A stretch of DNA of 10,496 nt from CAXMRP01 sp964196155 (GCA_964196155.1 CAXMRP010000107.1:1-10496); one strand, 5' to 3'; positions 1 through 7,546 are shown, counted from the stretch's first letter. The notes: generated by a model from the sequence alone, not told the origin. A program made the numbers and translations.

Positions 1-1
1 C

Positions 2-1660
2 GATCTGGCGATTTCGGCTGGCCGGTTTGCCTATTGCGGGGCCAATGCGGATCACACGATCGGGTCAGACACGATTGTCGTTGATGCGGGCGGGCGCTAT
101 CTGGTGCCCGGCCTGTGCGATGCGCATCTGCACGTGGAAAGTGGCATGGTGACGGTGAGTGAATTTGTACGCGCTGTCATTCCGCACGGCACGACATCGC
201 TGTTTATCGATCCGCACGAGATTGCCAATGTGCTCGGCCTTGCCGGGGTGCGGCTGATGCATGACGAGGCGGTCGGCATGCCAATCAATGTCTATGTGCA
301 GATGCCAAGCTGCGTGCCCTCGGCGCCGGGTTTGGAGATTGCCGGCGCTGATCTTGGACCCGCCGATGTGGCCGAGGCGATGACCTGGCCCAATATCATC
401 GGTCTGGGCGAGGTGATGAATTTCCCCGGCGTTGCGGCCAATGACGCCAAGATGACCGGCGAAATAGCGGCAGCGATGACGGCGGGCAAGACCATTGGCG
501 GCCATTATGCCGCGCCTGATCTCGGTCTGCCGTTCCATGCCTATGTGGCCGGGGGGCCGGCGGACGACCATGAAGGCACACGCATGGAGGATGCGATTGC
601 CCGGGTGCGGCAGGGGATGCGGGCGATGCTGCGGCTCGGTTCGGCCTGGTATGATGTGGCCGAGCAGATCAAGGCGGTGACGGAACGTGGCCTCGATCCG
701 CGCAATTTCATCCTGTGCACCGACGACAGCCATTCGGGCACGCTGGTTTATGAGGGCCATATGGACCGGGTGGTGCGCCACGCCATCGGGCAGGGGCTCG
801 ATCCGGTTACAGCAATCCAGATGGCGACACTCAACAGCGCCCAGCATTTTGGTCTGGAGCGGGAACTGGGTTCGATCACACCGGGGCGGATTGCCGATTT
901 TCTGCTGGTTTCGGACCTGCCAGGGCTTGTTATCGACACGGTGTATGCAAGAGGCACGGAAATGGCTGCCGATGGTGTGCTGGCGATCGATATTCCGATC
1001 GCCGATTACCCGGCTTCGGCGAAAGATACGGTTCATCTGAAACGCCCGCTGACGGCAACCGACTTCGATATCGCCGCGCCAGAAGGCGCCAGCACAGTTC
1101 GGGCGCGGGTCATCGGTGTGGTGGAAAATCAGGCGCCGACGGAAGCGCTGGAGGCCGATCTTGCGGTCTTGGACGGGCTTGTGGCGATGGATATGGCGGC
1201 GGATGTCTGCCAGATCGCACTGGTGGAACGTCACCGCGCCACCGGCGATGTCACCAACGGTTTTGTCTCCGGTTTCGGCTACAACAAGCCGTGCGCCATG
1301 GCCTCGACTGTTGCCCATGACAGCCACCACATGATCGTTGTCGGCACCGACAAGGCGGATATGGCGCTGGCCGCCAACCGGCTCGGCGAGGTTGGCGGTG
1401 GCATTGTGGTGATTTCCGAAGGCAAGGAACTGGCGCTGGTGGAACTGCCGATTGCCGGGCTGATGTCGTATGAGCGGGCCGAGATTGTCGCCGACAAGGC
1501 CGCCGGCATGGTGGAGGCGATGGCCCGGTGCGGCTGCACGCTCAACAATGCCTATATGCAGCACTCGCTGCTGGCGTTGGTGGTTATCCCGGCTTTGCGG
1601 ATTTCCGATCAAGGTCTGATCGACGTCACAAAATTCGAAAAAACCGCGCTATTTGTCTGA
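2..1660 (+). CDS. ade: Adenine deaminase, N-terminus cut by window edge
   Basis: Metal-dependent amidohydrolase that deaminates adenine to hypoxanthine and ammonia in the cytosol, for purine salvage or breakdown. The frame is open from base 2, so the true start lies before the window. 552 residues are visible and the family is usually about 565-600, so roughly 15-40 residues are missing. Counting from the first visible codon, the metal-binding motif PGLCDAHLHVES is at 36-47. It is followed by an IGLGEVMNFPGV segment, a GHYAAP...DDHEG histidine region, a CTDDSHS motif and an ADFLLVSDLPG strand typical of amidohydrolase barrels. The C-terminal domain carries ASTVAHDSHHMIVVG, GGGIVVISEG and LPIAGLMS, diagnostic of the Ade family. 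An internal GTG at 104 falls inside the conserved metal motif and cannot be the start. The gene ends TGA, 21 bp from the convergent malate synthase stop. No key residue appears lost. Confidence 0.95.
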   Translation, partial: DLAISAGRFAYCGANADHTIGSDTIVVDAGGRYLVPGLCDAHLHVESGMVTVSEFVRAVIPHGTTSLFIDPHEIANVLGLAGVRLMHDEAVGMPINVYVQMPSCVPSAPGLEIAGADLGPADVAEAMTWPNIIGLGEVMNFPGVAANDAKMTGEIAAAMTAGKTIGGHYAAPDLGLPFHAYVAGGPADDHEGTRMEDAIARVRQGMRAMLRLGSAWYDVAEQIKAVTERGLDPRNFILCTDDSHSGTLVYEGHMDRVVRHAIGQGLDPVTAIQMATLNSAQHFGLERELGSITPGRIADFLLVSDLPGLVIDTVYARGTEMAADGVLAIDIPIADYPASAKDTVHLKRPLTATDFDIAAPEGASTVRARVIGVVENQAPTEALEADLAVLDGLVAMDMAADVCQIALVERHRATGDVTNGFVSGFGYNKPCAMASTVAHDSHHMIVVGTDKADMALAANRLGEVGGGIVVISEGKELALVELPIAGLMSYERAEIVADKAAGMVEAMARCGCTLNNAYMQHSLLALVVIPALRISDQGLIDVTKFEKTALFV

Positions 1661-1681
1661 GTGCGCCGGAATTCATGCCGA

Positions 1682-3856
1682 TTATTGCGCCGCTTTGGCC
1701 TGAATGCGCCGGGCATGCAGGATTGGCTCGGTATAGCCGTTGGGCTGTTCCTTACCCTTGAACACCAGATCGCAGGCAGCCTTGAAGGCAATTGATTCCT
1801 CCAGATCGGACGCCATCGGCTGATAAGCCGGGTCGCCTGCATTCTGGGCGTCAACGACCGCCGCCATGCGCTTCATGGTTTCCATGACCTGACCGGATGA
1901 GCAGACGCCGTGATGGAGCCAGTTGGCGATATGCTGGGAGGATATGCGCAAGGTGGCACGGTCTTCCATCAGGCCGACGTCATTGATGTCCGGCACTTTG
2001 GAGCAGCCGACCCCCTGATTGATCCAGCGCACGACATAGCCAAGAATTCCTTGTGCATTGTTATCGAGTTCGGCCTGAATATCGCCGTCGGGCCAATTGG
2101 GGCGCTCGGCAATCGGTACGGACAGAATGTCATCGAGGCTGGCGCGAGGGCGGGATGCCAGTTCGGCCTGGCGCTCGGCAACATTGACCTGATGATAGTG
2201 CAGCGCGTGCAATATGGCCGCCGTTGGCGAGGGCACCCAGGCGGTATTGGCGCCGGCCATCGGATGGGCGATCTTGGCCGCCATCATGTCGGCCATCAGG
2301 TCGGGCATCGCCCACATGCCCTTGCCGATCTGGGCCTTGCCAGCAAAGCCACATTCCAGACCGATGTCGACATTCCAATCCTCATAGGCTTGAATCCACG
2401 GCGCCATTTTCATGTCGCCCTTGCGGATCATCGGGCCGGCCAGCATGGAAGTGTGGATCTCGTCACCGGTGCGATCGAGAAAGCCGGTGTTGATGAAACA
2501 GATGCGGTCACGGACGGCGCCAATGCAGGCTTTGAGGTTGATCGTGGTGCGTCGTTCCTCATCCATGATGCCGATTTTTACAGTATTGGCGGCAAGGCCG
2601 AGGGCGGCCTCAACGCGGGCGAATATCGTATCGGAAAAAGCAGCTTCGACGGGCCCGTGCATCTTCGGTTTGACGACATAGACCGAACCGGCGCGGCTGT
2701 TTTTATGGTTGCCGCCCGGGCCAATATCATGCAGCGCGATAGCCACGGTCATCATGGCGTCCATGATGCCTTCGGGTACTTCAAAGCCTTCTTTGTCGAC
2801 GATCGCCGGGTTGGTCATCAGGTGGCCGACATTGCGCACCAACATCAGGCTGCGGCCGTGCAGCGCGATTGATCCACCGTTGACGGCGGAGTATTCGCGG
2901 TCCGGATTCAACCGGCGTTCCACGGACTGGCCGGCCTTGTTGAAGGTTGTGGCGAGATCGCCCTTCATCAGGCCGAGCCAGTTGCGGTAGGCAATCACCT
3001 TGTCTTCGGCATCGACGGCGGCGATGGAATCCTCGCAATCCATGATGGTGGTGACGGCGGCTTCAACGATTACATCGGCGACGCCGGCGGGGTCGGTTCG
3101 GCCGATCGCATGGTCGCGGTCGATGACGATCTCGGCGTGGAGGCCGTTTTTGCACAGGAGCAATCCTTCCGGCTCGGCGGCCGAACCGCGATAGCCGACG
3201 AACTGTGCGGGATCGGCAAGGCCAGATTGGGAATCGCGGGTGAGGGACGCCACCAGAGCGCCATTGCCGATCCGGTAGGCCACGACATCGCGGTGTGAGC
3301 CATCCGCCAGCGGTGCCATGGTGTCCAGCATGTCGCGGGCGCGGCCGATGACCCGGTCGCCGCGGATCGGATTATATTGTCCCGGCACCACGTGGGCGCC
3401 GCCATCGTCGGCAATGGCATCGGTGCCATAAAGCGCATCGTAGAGGCTACCCCAGCGGGCGTTGGCGGCGTTTAGCGCGTAACGGGCGTTCATCACCGGA
3501 ACAACGAGCTGCGGGCCGGCGATCGTGGCGATCTCCGCGTCGACATTGTGCGGGTCGATGGCAAACGCCTCGCTTTCGGGGAGCAGATAACCGATGTCAG
3601 TGAGAAAGCGTTTGTAGGCCGCAGGGTCGGTCGGGCTGTCCGCGTGGTCGTCGTGCCAACTGTCGATTGTGGCCTGAAGCACATCGCGAGCGGCAAGCAG
3701 GGCGCGATTTTCCGGAGCCAGATCGTCGACGATGGCGCCGAATGCCGCCCAGAATGCGTCGGCCTCGATCCCTGTGCCGGGCAGGGCTTCGTCATTGATG
3801 AAGTCAAACAGCACCGGGGCGACTTTCAGGCCGCCGGCAGATACATGGTCACTCAT
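1682..3856 (-). CDS. glcB: Malate synthase G
   Basis: Condenses glyoxylate with acetyl-CoA to give malate and CoA. It is the monomeric, Mg-dependent G-type enzyme used with glyoxylate, glycolate or C2 metabolism. The product is 724 residues, almost exactly the length of E. coli GlcB. Catalytic residues can be placed by motif: Arg341 in RNVGH, Glu433 in MDEERRT, Asp461 in FLDRTGDEIHTS, and the general base Asp632 in MEDRATLRISSQ. Cys618 in GVGCSKVPD matches the oxidation-sensitive active-site cysteine described for this family. I chose the ATG at 3856 because a good Shine-Dalgarno (AGGGAG, 9 bases upstream) precedes it and the family begins here. A GTG at 3886 would add ten unconserved residues. 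The gene stands alone, 190 bp downstream of the ferredoxin gene, with its own likely promoter region. No isocitrate lyase gene is in view. Confidence 0.97.
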   Translation of the reverse strand: MSDHVSAGGLKVAPVLFDFINDEALPGTGIEADAFWAAFGAIVDDLAPENRALLAARDVLQATIDSWHDDHADSPTDPAAYKRFLTDIGYLLPESEAFAIDPHNVDAEIATIAGPQLVVPVMNARYALNAANARWGSLYDALYGTDAIADDGGAHVVPGQYNPIRGDRVIGRARDMLDTMAPLADGSHRDVVAYRIGNGALVASLTRDSQSGLADPAQFVGYRGSAAEPEGLLLCKNGLHAEIVIDRDHAIGRTDPAGVADVIVEAAVTTIMDCEDSIAAVDAEDKVIAYRNWLGLMKGDLATTFNKAGQSVERRLNPDREYSAVNGGSIALHGRSLMLVRNVGHLMTNPAIVDKEGFEVPEGIMDAMMTVAIALHDIGPGGNHKNSRAGSVYVVKPKMHGPVEAAFSDTIFARVEAALGLAANTVKIGIMDEERRTTINLKACIGAVRDRICFINTGFLDRTGDEIHTSMLAGPMIRKGDMKMAPWIQAYEDWNVDIGLECGFAGKAQIGKGMWAMPDLMADMMAAKIAHPMAGANTAWVPSPTAAILHALHYHQVNVAERQAELASRPRASLDDILSVPIAERPNWPDGDIQAELDNNAQGILGYVVRWINQGVGCSKVPDINDVGLMEDRATLRISSQHIANWLHHGVCSSGQVMETMKRMAAVVDAQNAGDPAYQPMASDLEESIAFKAACDLVFKGKEQPNGYTEPILHARRIQAKAAQ

Positions 3857-3865
3857 AGAAAAACG

Positions 3866-3871
3866 CTCCCT
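3866..3871 (-). promoter_or_regulatory. Ribosome binding site of glcB
   Basis: On the minus strand AGGGAG lies 9 bases before the ATG at 3856. This supports that start over the GTG 30 bases further upstream, which would lie on the far side of this site. Confidence 0.65.
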
Positions 3872-3936
3872 GCAACGATGGCGCACCGATTACCGGCGTC
3901 ACCGGCAGCGGTTTGCCCGCCTGCCAAATAAATTGT

Positions 3937-3949
3937 CGGCAATTTGCCG
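3937..3949. repeat. Perfect inverted repeat upstream of glcB, candidate operator
   Basis: CGGCAA and TTGCCG flank a single central base. The centre lies about 87 bp upstream of the glcB start codon. Size, symmetry and position suit a dimeric repressor or activator site. An additional TTTGCC at 3912-3917 and GCCAAA at 3923-3928 could be further half-sites. Function is inferred only from symmetry and location. Confidence 0.45.
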
Positions 3950-3979
3950 GATTGCTTTATTCCATATGGGCGGGGAGTG

Positions 3980-4009
3980 AAACAGTGTTCAAACGGCCGT
4001 GCGCTGTTT
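3980..4009. repeat. Nested hairpin/palindrome between ferredoxin and glcB
   Basis: AAACAGTG (3980-3987) pairs with CGCTGTTT (4002-4009) over 8 bp with one G-T wobble. The loop itself contains the perfect 8-bp palindrome ACGGCCGT (3993-4000). On the plus strand three further T residues follow the stem, so it resembles a weak terminator for plus-strand transcription. On the minus strand, where the genes lie, no T-tract follows. It could be a DNA-binding site or an mRNA 3'-end structure for the ferredoxin transcript. Confidence 0.4.
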
Positions 4010-4046
4010 TTTGGATGTGTGCGGTCCGGCAACACGCACCATCAGG

Positions 4047-4418
4047 CTATTTTCCGGTACCTGGAGCCAGAGTTACTTTCAGCCCATCCATCGCCTCGGT
4101 CATGATCAACTGGCAGGACAATCGCGAGCCGTCTTCCACCGCAAAGGCTTGATCGAGGCGGTTTTCTTCCTCGTCGGTTACTGTCGGCATCTTTGCAGAC
4201 CAATCGCGGTCGACATAGACATGGCAGGTGGCGCAGGCGCAGGCGCCGCCGCACTCGGCCTTGATGTCCAGACCCCAGTCGCGGATGACCTCCATCACCC
4301 GCCAACCGGCAAGCGCCGGCAACCGGTGCTCACCGCCGTTGCGGTCAATGACATGAATGCTCAGGGCCTCATCGAGTCCAGCCGTGTCTTCGGGAACGCG
4401 CAGGGCTGTGGCATTCAT
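4047..4418 (-). CDS. Adrenodoxin-type [2Fe-2S] ferredoxin
   Basis: Small soluble one-electron carrier of 123 residues. The cluster ligands are Cys56, Cys62, Cys65 and Cys102, in the spacing C-x5-C-x2-C-x36-C. This is the adrenodoxin/bacterial ISC-type pattern rather than the plant-type C-x4-C-x2-C-x29-C. A further Cys60 lies inside the cluster loop, as in many bacterial members (CGGACACATCHVYVD). The conserved C-terminal DGL-V motif follows. The ferredoxin fold starts near residue 20 (SIHVIDRNGG), leaving an N-terminal extension of about 18 residues. The Shine-Dalgarno is weak, so the start is less certain than the gene. It lies 47 bp downstream of DUF934, at the 3' end of the sulfite-reduction genes, with no CysJ in sight. 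A role as electron donor to CysI or to the APS reductase is therefore plausible, but this is inferred from position only. Confidence 0.9.
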   Translation of the reverse strand: MNATALRVPEDTAGLDEALSIHVIDRNGGEHRLPALAGWRVMEVIRDWGLDIKAECGGACACATCHVYVDRDWSAKMPTVTDEEENRLDQAFAVEDGSRLSCQLIMTEAMDGLKVTLAPGTGK

Positions 4419-4465
4419 TGCAAATATCCGATCTATTCCTGGTTGGCGCGTTCAGCTGGAAAAAT

Positions 4466-5011
4466 TCAGCGGGTGACTGTCTGGCGGGCCCATGGCCGGG
4501 TACCGGCGGGAATTTCGTTTGATCTGCCGGTGGAATCCGCCGGCTGATAGTGACGGCGGACCTCGACCAGTTCGCCGGCCTGCAACGCTTTTAGCGTCGG
4601 CGCGTGGGAGATGGAATAGGCGTTGATGCCGCACCGACGCATCAAGGGTATCTGGTCGGCGAGCACTTCGCCAACCGCGCGCAGCTCACCGGAAAAGTCG
4701 TACTTCTCTCGCAGCAACCGGGCGGTGGAATAGTTGCGGCCATCGGCAAAGCTGGCAAATTCCAGCGCGATCAGCGCAATCCTTGCCAGATGCGGTACCA
4801 GCGGTGCGATATCGCCGCCGCCGGGCACATAAATTGCAATCTGCTGACCGGCGCGCAAAAACGCCTCCTGATTTTCAGCAAACCGATCCAGCGGTACGAT
4901 TGTCGATTGCGCCTGTAACGCTGCATCTTCCGCATCAGGATTGGCCATGCGCCAGGGATCATCGACCAAAGCGCCGTCTTTCCACACCGGGATCTGCGCT
5001 GAACTGTTCAT
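4466..5011 (-). CDS. DUF934 family protein of the cys operon
   Basis: Protein of 181 residues with the hallmark DUF934 core at about residues 84-128. The readable blocks there are EFASFADGRNYSTARLL, REKYDFSGELRAVGEV and LADQIPLMRRCG. No catalytic function is established for the family. It is commonly encoded beside ferredoxin-type sulfite reductase and cysH in proteobacteria and is often annotated as a probable oxidoreductase. Only one cysteine (Cys128) is present, so it is unlikely to hold an iron-sulfur cluster alone. No signal peptide or membrane segment is seen. Its ATG overlaps the cysH TGA by four bases (ATGA), which suggests translational coupling. The last 20 or so residues after the HYQ motif are polar and Arg/Thr-rich and look like a lineage-specific tail. 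A role as accessory or assembly partner of CysH/CysI is inference. Confidence 0.88.
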   Translation of the reverse strand: MNSSAQIPVWKDGALVDDPWRMANPDAEDAALQAQSTIVPLDRFAENQEAFLRAGQQIAIYVPGGGDIAPLVPHLARIALIALEFASFADGRNYSTARLLREKYDFSGELRAVGEVLADQIPLMRRCGINAYSISHAPTLKALQAGELVEVRRHYQPADSTGRSNEIPAGTRPWARQTVTR

Positions 5012-5820
5012 GCTGCTTTTCCGTTCTCATTATTCAGCGTCGGTGCCGCTGCCGCGCGGACAAGGCCGGCGCTACCAAAATGAATGCCGCACTCGGTCTT
5101 GCCGGAGCCGCGCCAGCGGCCGTCGCGGGCGCCTTCGCCGGGGTCGGTCGGGCTGGTGCAGGGCTCGCAGCCAATGGACGAATATCCCTCAGCGACCAGC
5201 GGATGAGTTGGCAGATCGTGACGCCGGATATAGGCGTCGATGTCGCTGCGACTCCAGTCCGACAGGGGGTTGATCTTGACCCGACTATCATCGGCCTCGA
5301 CCATTGGCAGGCCATTGCGGTCGCCGCCATGAAAGCGCTTTCGTCCGGTGATCCAGGCATCGAACTCGTTCAGCGCGACCGTCAGCGGTGCAACCTTGCG
5401 GATAGCGCAGCAGCGATCCGGGTCGGACTGGTACAATGTTTTGTCCGGGTCTTCTGTGCCGAGCAGCGTTGCATCAGGGGTTGCCGTGCGGATATTTGTG
5501 AGTCCGAGCCGTGCGACCAGTGTGTCGCGATAGGTCGCGGTCTGGCCAAACAACCGACCGGTGTCGATGAAGATTACCGGCGTTGCTGTATCGATCTGCG
5601 AAATCAGATGCAGCAGGACTGCCGATTCGGCACCAAAACTGGATACCAGCGCGATCCGTCCGGCGAATTCCGATTTTATCACGTCGGCAAGCAGGGCGGC
5701 GGCGCGCACTTCGGCCAATCGCGACGACAAAACAACAACATTGCTGTTCTGGACCTCGCCGGCCGGTTTTCTGCTGGCAGCACCCGGATCGTGGGGGATG
5801 GTGACCTCAGGCATCGGCAT
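5008..5820 (-). CDS. cysH: Assimilatory APS reductase (CysH), [4Fe-4S] type
   Basis: Reduces adenylyl sulfate (APS) to sulfite and AMP in assimilatory sulfate reduction. The product is 270 residues from the ATG at 5820. SSFGAES at about 60-66 is the PP-loop-like nucleotide site, and IDTGRLFGQT follows at 85-94. The two cysteine pairs Cys137-Cys138 (DPDRCCAIRKVAPL) and Cys218-x2-Cys221 (SSIGCEPCTSP) are the [4Fe-4S] ligands that mark APS-type enzymes and are absent from E. coli-type PAPS reductases. The catalytic cysteine is Cys244 in KTECGIH. The gene overlaps the cysI end by 14 bp (or 8 bp if the second ATG, at 5814, is used). The frame extends open upstream to 5991, but that part lies in cysI and has arbitrary composition. 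The Shine-Dalgarno is weak, which suggests coupling to cysI translation. The ferredoxin or thioredoxin/glutaredoxin may supply electrons. Confidence 0.95.
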   Translation of the reverse strand: MPMPEVTIPHDPGAASRKPAGEVQNSNVVVLSSRLAEVRAAALLADVIKSEFAGRIALVSSFGAESAVLLHLISQIDTATPVIFIDTGRLFGQTATYRDTLVARLGLTNIRTATPDATLLGTEDPDKTLYQSDPDRCCAIRKVAPLTVALNEFDAWITGRKRFHGGDRNGLPMVEADDSRVKINPLSDWSRSDIDAYIRRHDLPTHPLVAEGYSSIGCEPCTSPTDPGEGARDGRWRGSGKTECGIHFGSAGLVRAAAAPTLNNENGKAA

Positions 5821-7465
5821 ACAGCGCGGTTTTGAACGGCTCGGGGCCAAGGCGGCGATAAGCGGCGAGGAAATTTTCATCGGCGCCGTCGCGGCGATCC
5901 AGATAGGTGTCGACGATGGTTTCCACCGCATCGACGACCTCATCGGTAGAGAATCCGCGACCGACGATCTCGCCGACCGAGGCGGTTTCATCGGCGGTAC
6001 CGCCGAGCGTGATCTGGTAGAATTCCTGGCCCTTCTTCTCCAGACCGAGAATGCCGATATGGCCGGCGTGGTGATGACCGCAGGCGTTGATGCAGCCTGA
6101 GATCTTGATCTTCACATCACCAATATCGCGCTGGCGAACCGGGTCGGCAAACCGCTCGGTCACCCGTTCGGCAATCGGGATCGAGCGTGCCGTGGCCAGC
6201 GCACAGTAATCCATCCCCGGACAAGCGATGATATCGGTCACCAGACCGGCATTGGCGTTGGCAAGGCCGGCGGTGGCCAATCCAGCGTACAGCGCTGCCA
6301 TGTCATCCAGTGGCACGTTGGGCAGAACAAGGTTCTGCTCGTGGCTGACGCGGATTTCGCCACCGGAATGACGCTCGGCCAGATCGGCAACGGTGTCCAT
6401 TTGATCGGCGGTGGCGTCGCCCGGAGGGCCGCCAATTGGCTTCAGCGAAATGGTTACAATGCCATAGCCAGGCACCCGGTGTTCGGCGACGTTGGTTTCC
6501 ACAAAACGGTCGAGGCCGGCGTCGTTTTTGCGAGCAGCATCCAGCGCCGCGCTCTGCTTGTCCCGATCGAGATAGGGTGGCGGTGCAAAATAGGAGTCGA
6601 TACGGCGGATTTCCTCGGCCGGCAGTTTGAGCACGCCATCCCTGATGCGATCGAACTCGGCTTCGATCTCGGGGCGCAGCGTATCAATGCCGGTCTCATG
6701 GACGAGGATTTTTATCCGGGCCTTGTATTTGTTGTCGCGGCGACCGTGCAGATTGTAGACGCGCAGGATGGCCTCGGAATAGGCCAGAACATCGTCTTCG
6801 GGCAGGAAATCGCGAAGCAGCTTGGCGACCATCGGCGTGCGGCCCTGACCGCCGCCGATATAGACGGCAAATCCAAGCTTGCCGTCCTCATTGCGCTTCA
6901 CCTCATAGCCGATGTCGTGAAACTTTATCGCTGCCCGGTCGTTGGGCGCGCCGGTCACGGCAATCTTGAATTTGCGCGGCAGGAACAGGAACTCAGGATG
7001 GAGCGAGGACCATTGCCGCAGGATTTCGGCATAGGGACGCGGATCGGCGATCTCGTCGGCGGCAACGCCGGAGAAATGGTCAGCGGTGACATTGCGAATG
7101 CAATTGCCCGATGTCTGGATGGCGTGCATTTCGACTTCGGCCAGTTCGGCCAGGATCGCCGGAATATCGCCGAGTTTCGGCCAGTTGTACTGGATGTTCT
7201 GGCGGGTGGTGAAGTGGCCGTAGCCCTTGTCGTAAACCCTGGATATATGGGCGAGTTTGCACATCTGGCGGGCGCTCAGCGTGCCATAAGGGACGGCAAC
7301 CCGCAGCATATAGGCGTGCAGTTGCAGATAGACGCCGTTTTGCAGCCGCAAGGGCTTGAACTGTTCCTCGGTCAGATCACCGGCCAGACGGCGGCGGACC
7401 TGGTCGGAAAACTGGTCCACCCGCTCGCTGACAAAGCCGGCGTCAAATTCATCGTAGCGGTACAT
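5807..7465 (-). CDS. cysI: Ferredoxin-type sulfite reductase, siroheme-[4Fe-4S] subunit
   Basis: Six-electron reduction of sulfite to sulfide in sulfur assimilation, in the cytosol. The 552-residue product shows the two-repeat nitrite/sulfite reductase architecture. It has a first ferredoxin-like half (LQLHAYMLRVAVPYG at about 46-61), the TTRQNIQYNW segment (86-95) and the siroheme-site signature TSGNCIRNVTA (118-128). The cluster ligands are Cys415-x5-Cys421 (ACPGMDYC) and Cys458-x3-Cys462 (SGCINACGHH). All four are present. Family members can be sulfite or nitrite reductases. The neighbours cysG, cysH and DUF934 argue for sulfite. No CysJ flavoprotein is present, so the donor is likely a ferredoxin or another reductase. 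The MYRYDEFD start is the one usual in rhizobial homologues. It follows DUF2849 by 110 bp, an unusually wide gap inside this otherwise tight operon, and the gap holds hairpins. Confidence 0.95.
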   Translation of the reverse strand: MYRYDEFDAGFVSERVDQFSDQVRRRLAGDLTEEQFKPLRLQNGVYLQLHAYMLRVAVPYGTLSARQMCKLAHISRVYDKGYGHFTTRQNIQYNWPKLGDIPAILAELAEVEMHAIQTSGNCIRNVTADHFSGVAADEIADPRPYAEILRQWSSLHPEFLFLPRKFKIAVTGAPNDRAAIKFHDIGYEVKRNEDGKLGFAVYIGGGQGRTPMVAKLLRDFLPEDDVLAYSEAILRVYNLHGRRDNKYKARIKILVHETGIDTLRPEIEAEFDRIRDGVLKLPAEEIRRIDSYFAPPPYLDRDKQSAALDAARKNDAGLDRFVETNVAEHRVPGYGIVTISLKPIGGPPGDATADQMDTVADLAERHSGGEIRVSHEQNLVLPNVPLDDMAALYAGLATAGLANANAGLVTDIIACPGMDYCALATARSIPIAERVTERFADPVRQRDIGDVKIKISGCINACGHHHAGHIGILGLEKKGQEFYQITLGGTADETASVGEIVGRGFSTDEVVDAVETIVDTYLDRRDGADENFLAAYRRLGPEPFKTALYADA

Positions 7466-7509
7466 AAGGTGCGATCCCGACGGTCAGTTACAAATCTCAG
7501 TGGCAACTC

Positions 7510-7546
7510 AGCGGTTCTCCGACCGCTCAAGTGGCCGGGGTTTTTT
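7510..7546. repeat. Two mutually exclusive hairpins in the DUF2849-cysI gap
   Basis: Stem A pairs AGCGGT (7510-7515) with ACCGCT (7522-7527), perfect over 6 bp with a 6-base loop. Stem B pairs CCGACCGC (7519-7526) with GTGGCCGG (7531-7538) around a TCAA loop, with one mismatch and one wobble. The two stems share 7522-7526, so they cannot form together. Stem B is followed by GG and six T on the plus strand, which looks like a rho-independent terminator in that orientation. The genes are all on the minus strand, where the run reads as A residues before the hairpin. In the cys mRNA these structures lie about 45-75 bases upstream of the cysI start. They may affect mRNA stability or expression of cysI relative to cysG, which is inferred only. 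Confidence 0.45.

Larger units (their letters stand above)
3857..4046 (-). promoter_or_regulatory. glcB upstream region with inverted and direct repeats
   Basis: This 190-bp stretch lies between the ferredoxin stop and the glcB start, both on the minus strand. It is noticeably richer in A+T than the flanking genes. It contains a 13-bp perfect inverted repeat (3937-3949), two TTTGCC copies in direct orientation 31 bp apart (3912 and 3943), and a nested hairpin (3980-4009). A weak -35-like TTGAAC on the minus strand lies near 3985-3990, but no convincing -10 element is correctly spaced from it. I infer that this holds the glcB promoter and an operator. The regulator cannot be named from sequence alone. 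No rho-independent terminator for the ferredoxin gene (hairpin plus T-tract on the minus strand) is visible. Confidence 0.5.

Noticed and set aside
65..1612. 515-residue open frame antisense to adenine deaminase
   Set aside because: It covers the same DNA as a clearly conserved enzyme. Its translation is full of His, Arg, Gly and Asn with no family motif, as expected for the opposite strand of GC-rich codons.
1910..2872. 320-residue open frame on the plus strand inside glcB
   Set aside because: Antisense shadow of malate synthase, whose catalytic residues are all intact in the minus-strand frame.
3886..3886. GTG start giving a 734-residue malate synthase
   Set aside because: It adds ten unconserved residues and places the good AGGGAG ribosome site inside the gene. 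The ATG at 3856 gives the family length.
4783..5835. 350-residue open frame on the plus strand over DUF934 and cysH
   Set aside because: It spans two real, overlapping minus-strand genes and shows no recognisable domain.
5821..5991. Longer CysH starting at 5991
   Set aside because: The extra 57 residues overlap the conserved end of cysI and are Pro/Ser/Arg-rich shadow sequence. The ATGs at 5820 or 5814 fit the family.
7519..7546. Rho-independent terminator of the cys operon
   Set aside because: The T-tract follows the hairpin only on the plus strand, whereas the operon is read on the minus strand, so it cannot terminate the cys mRNA.
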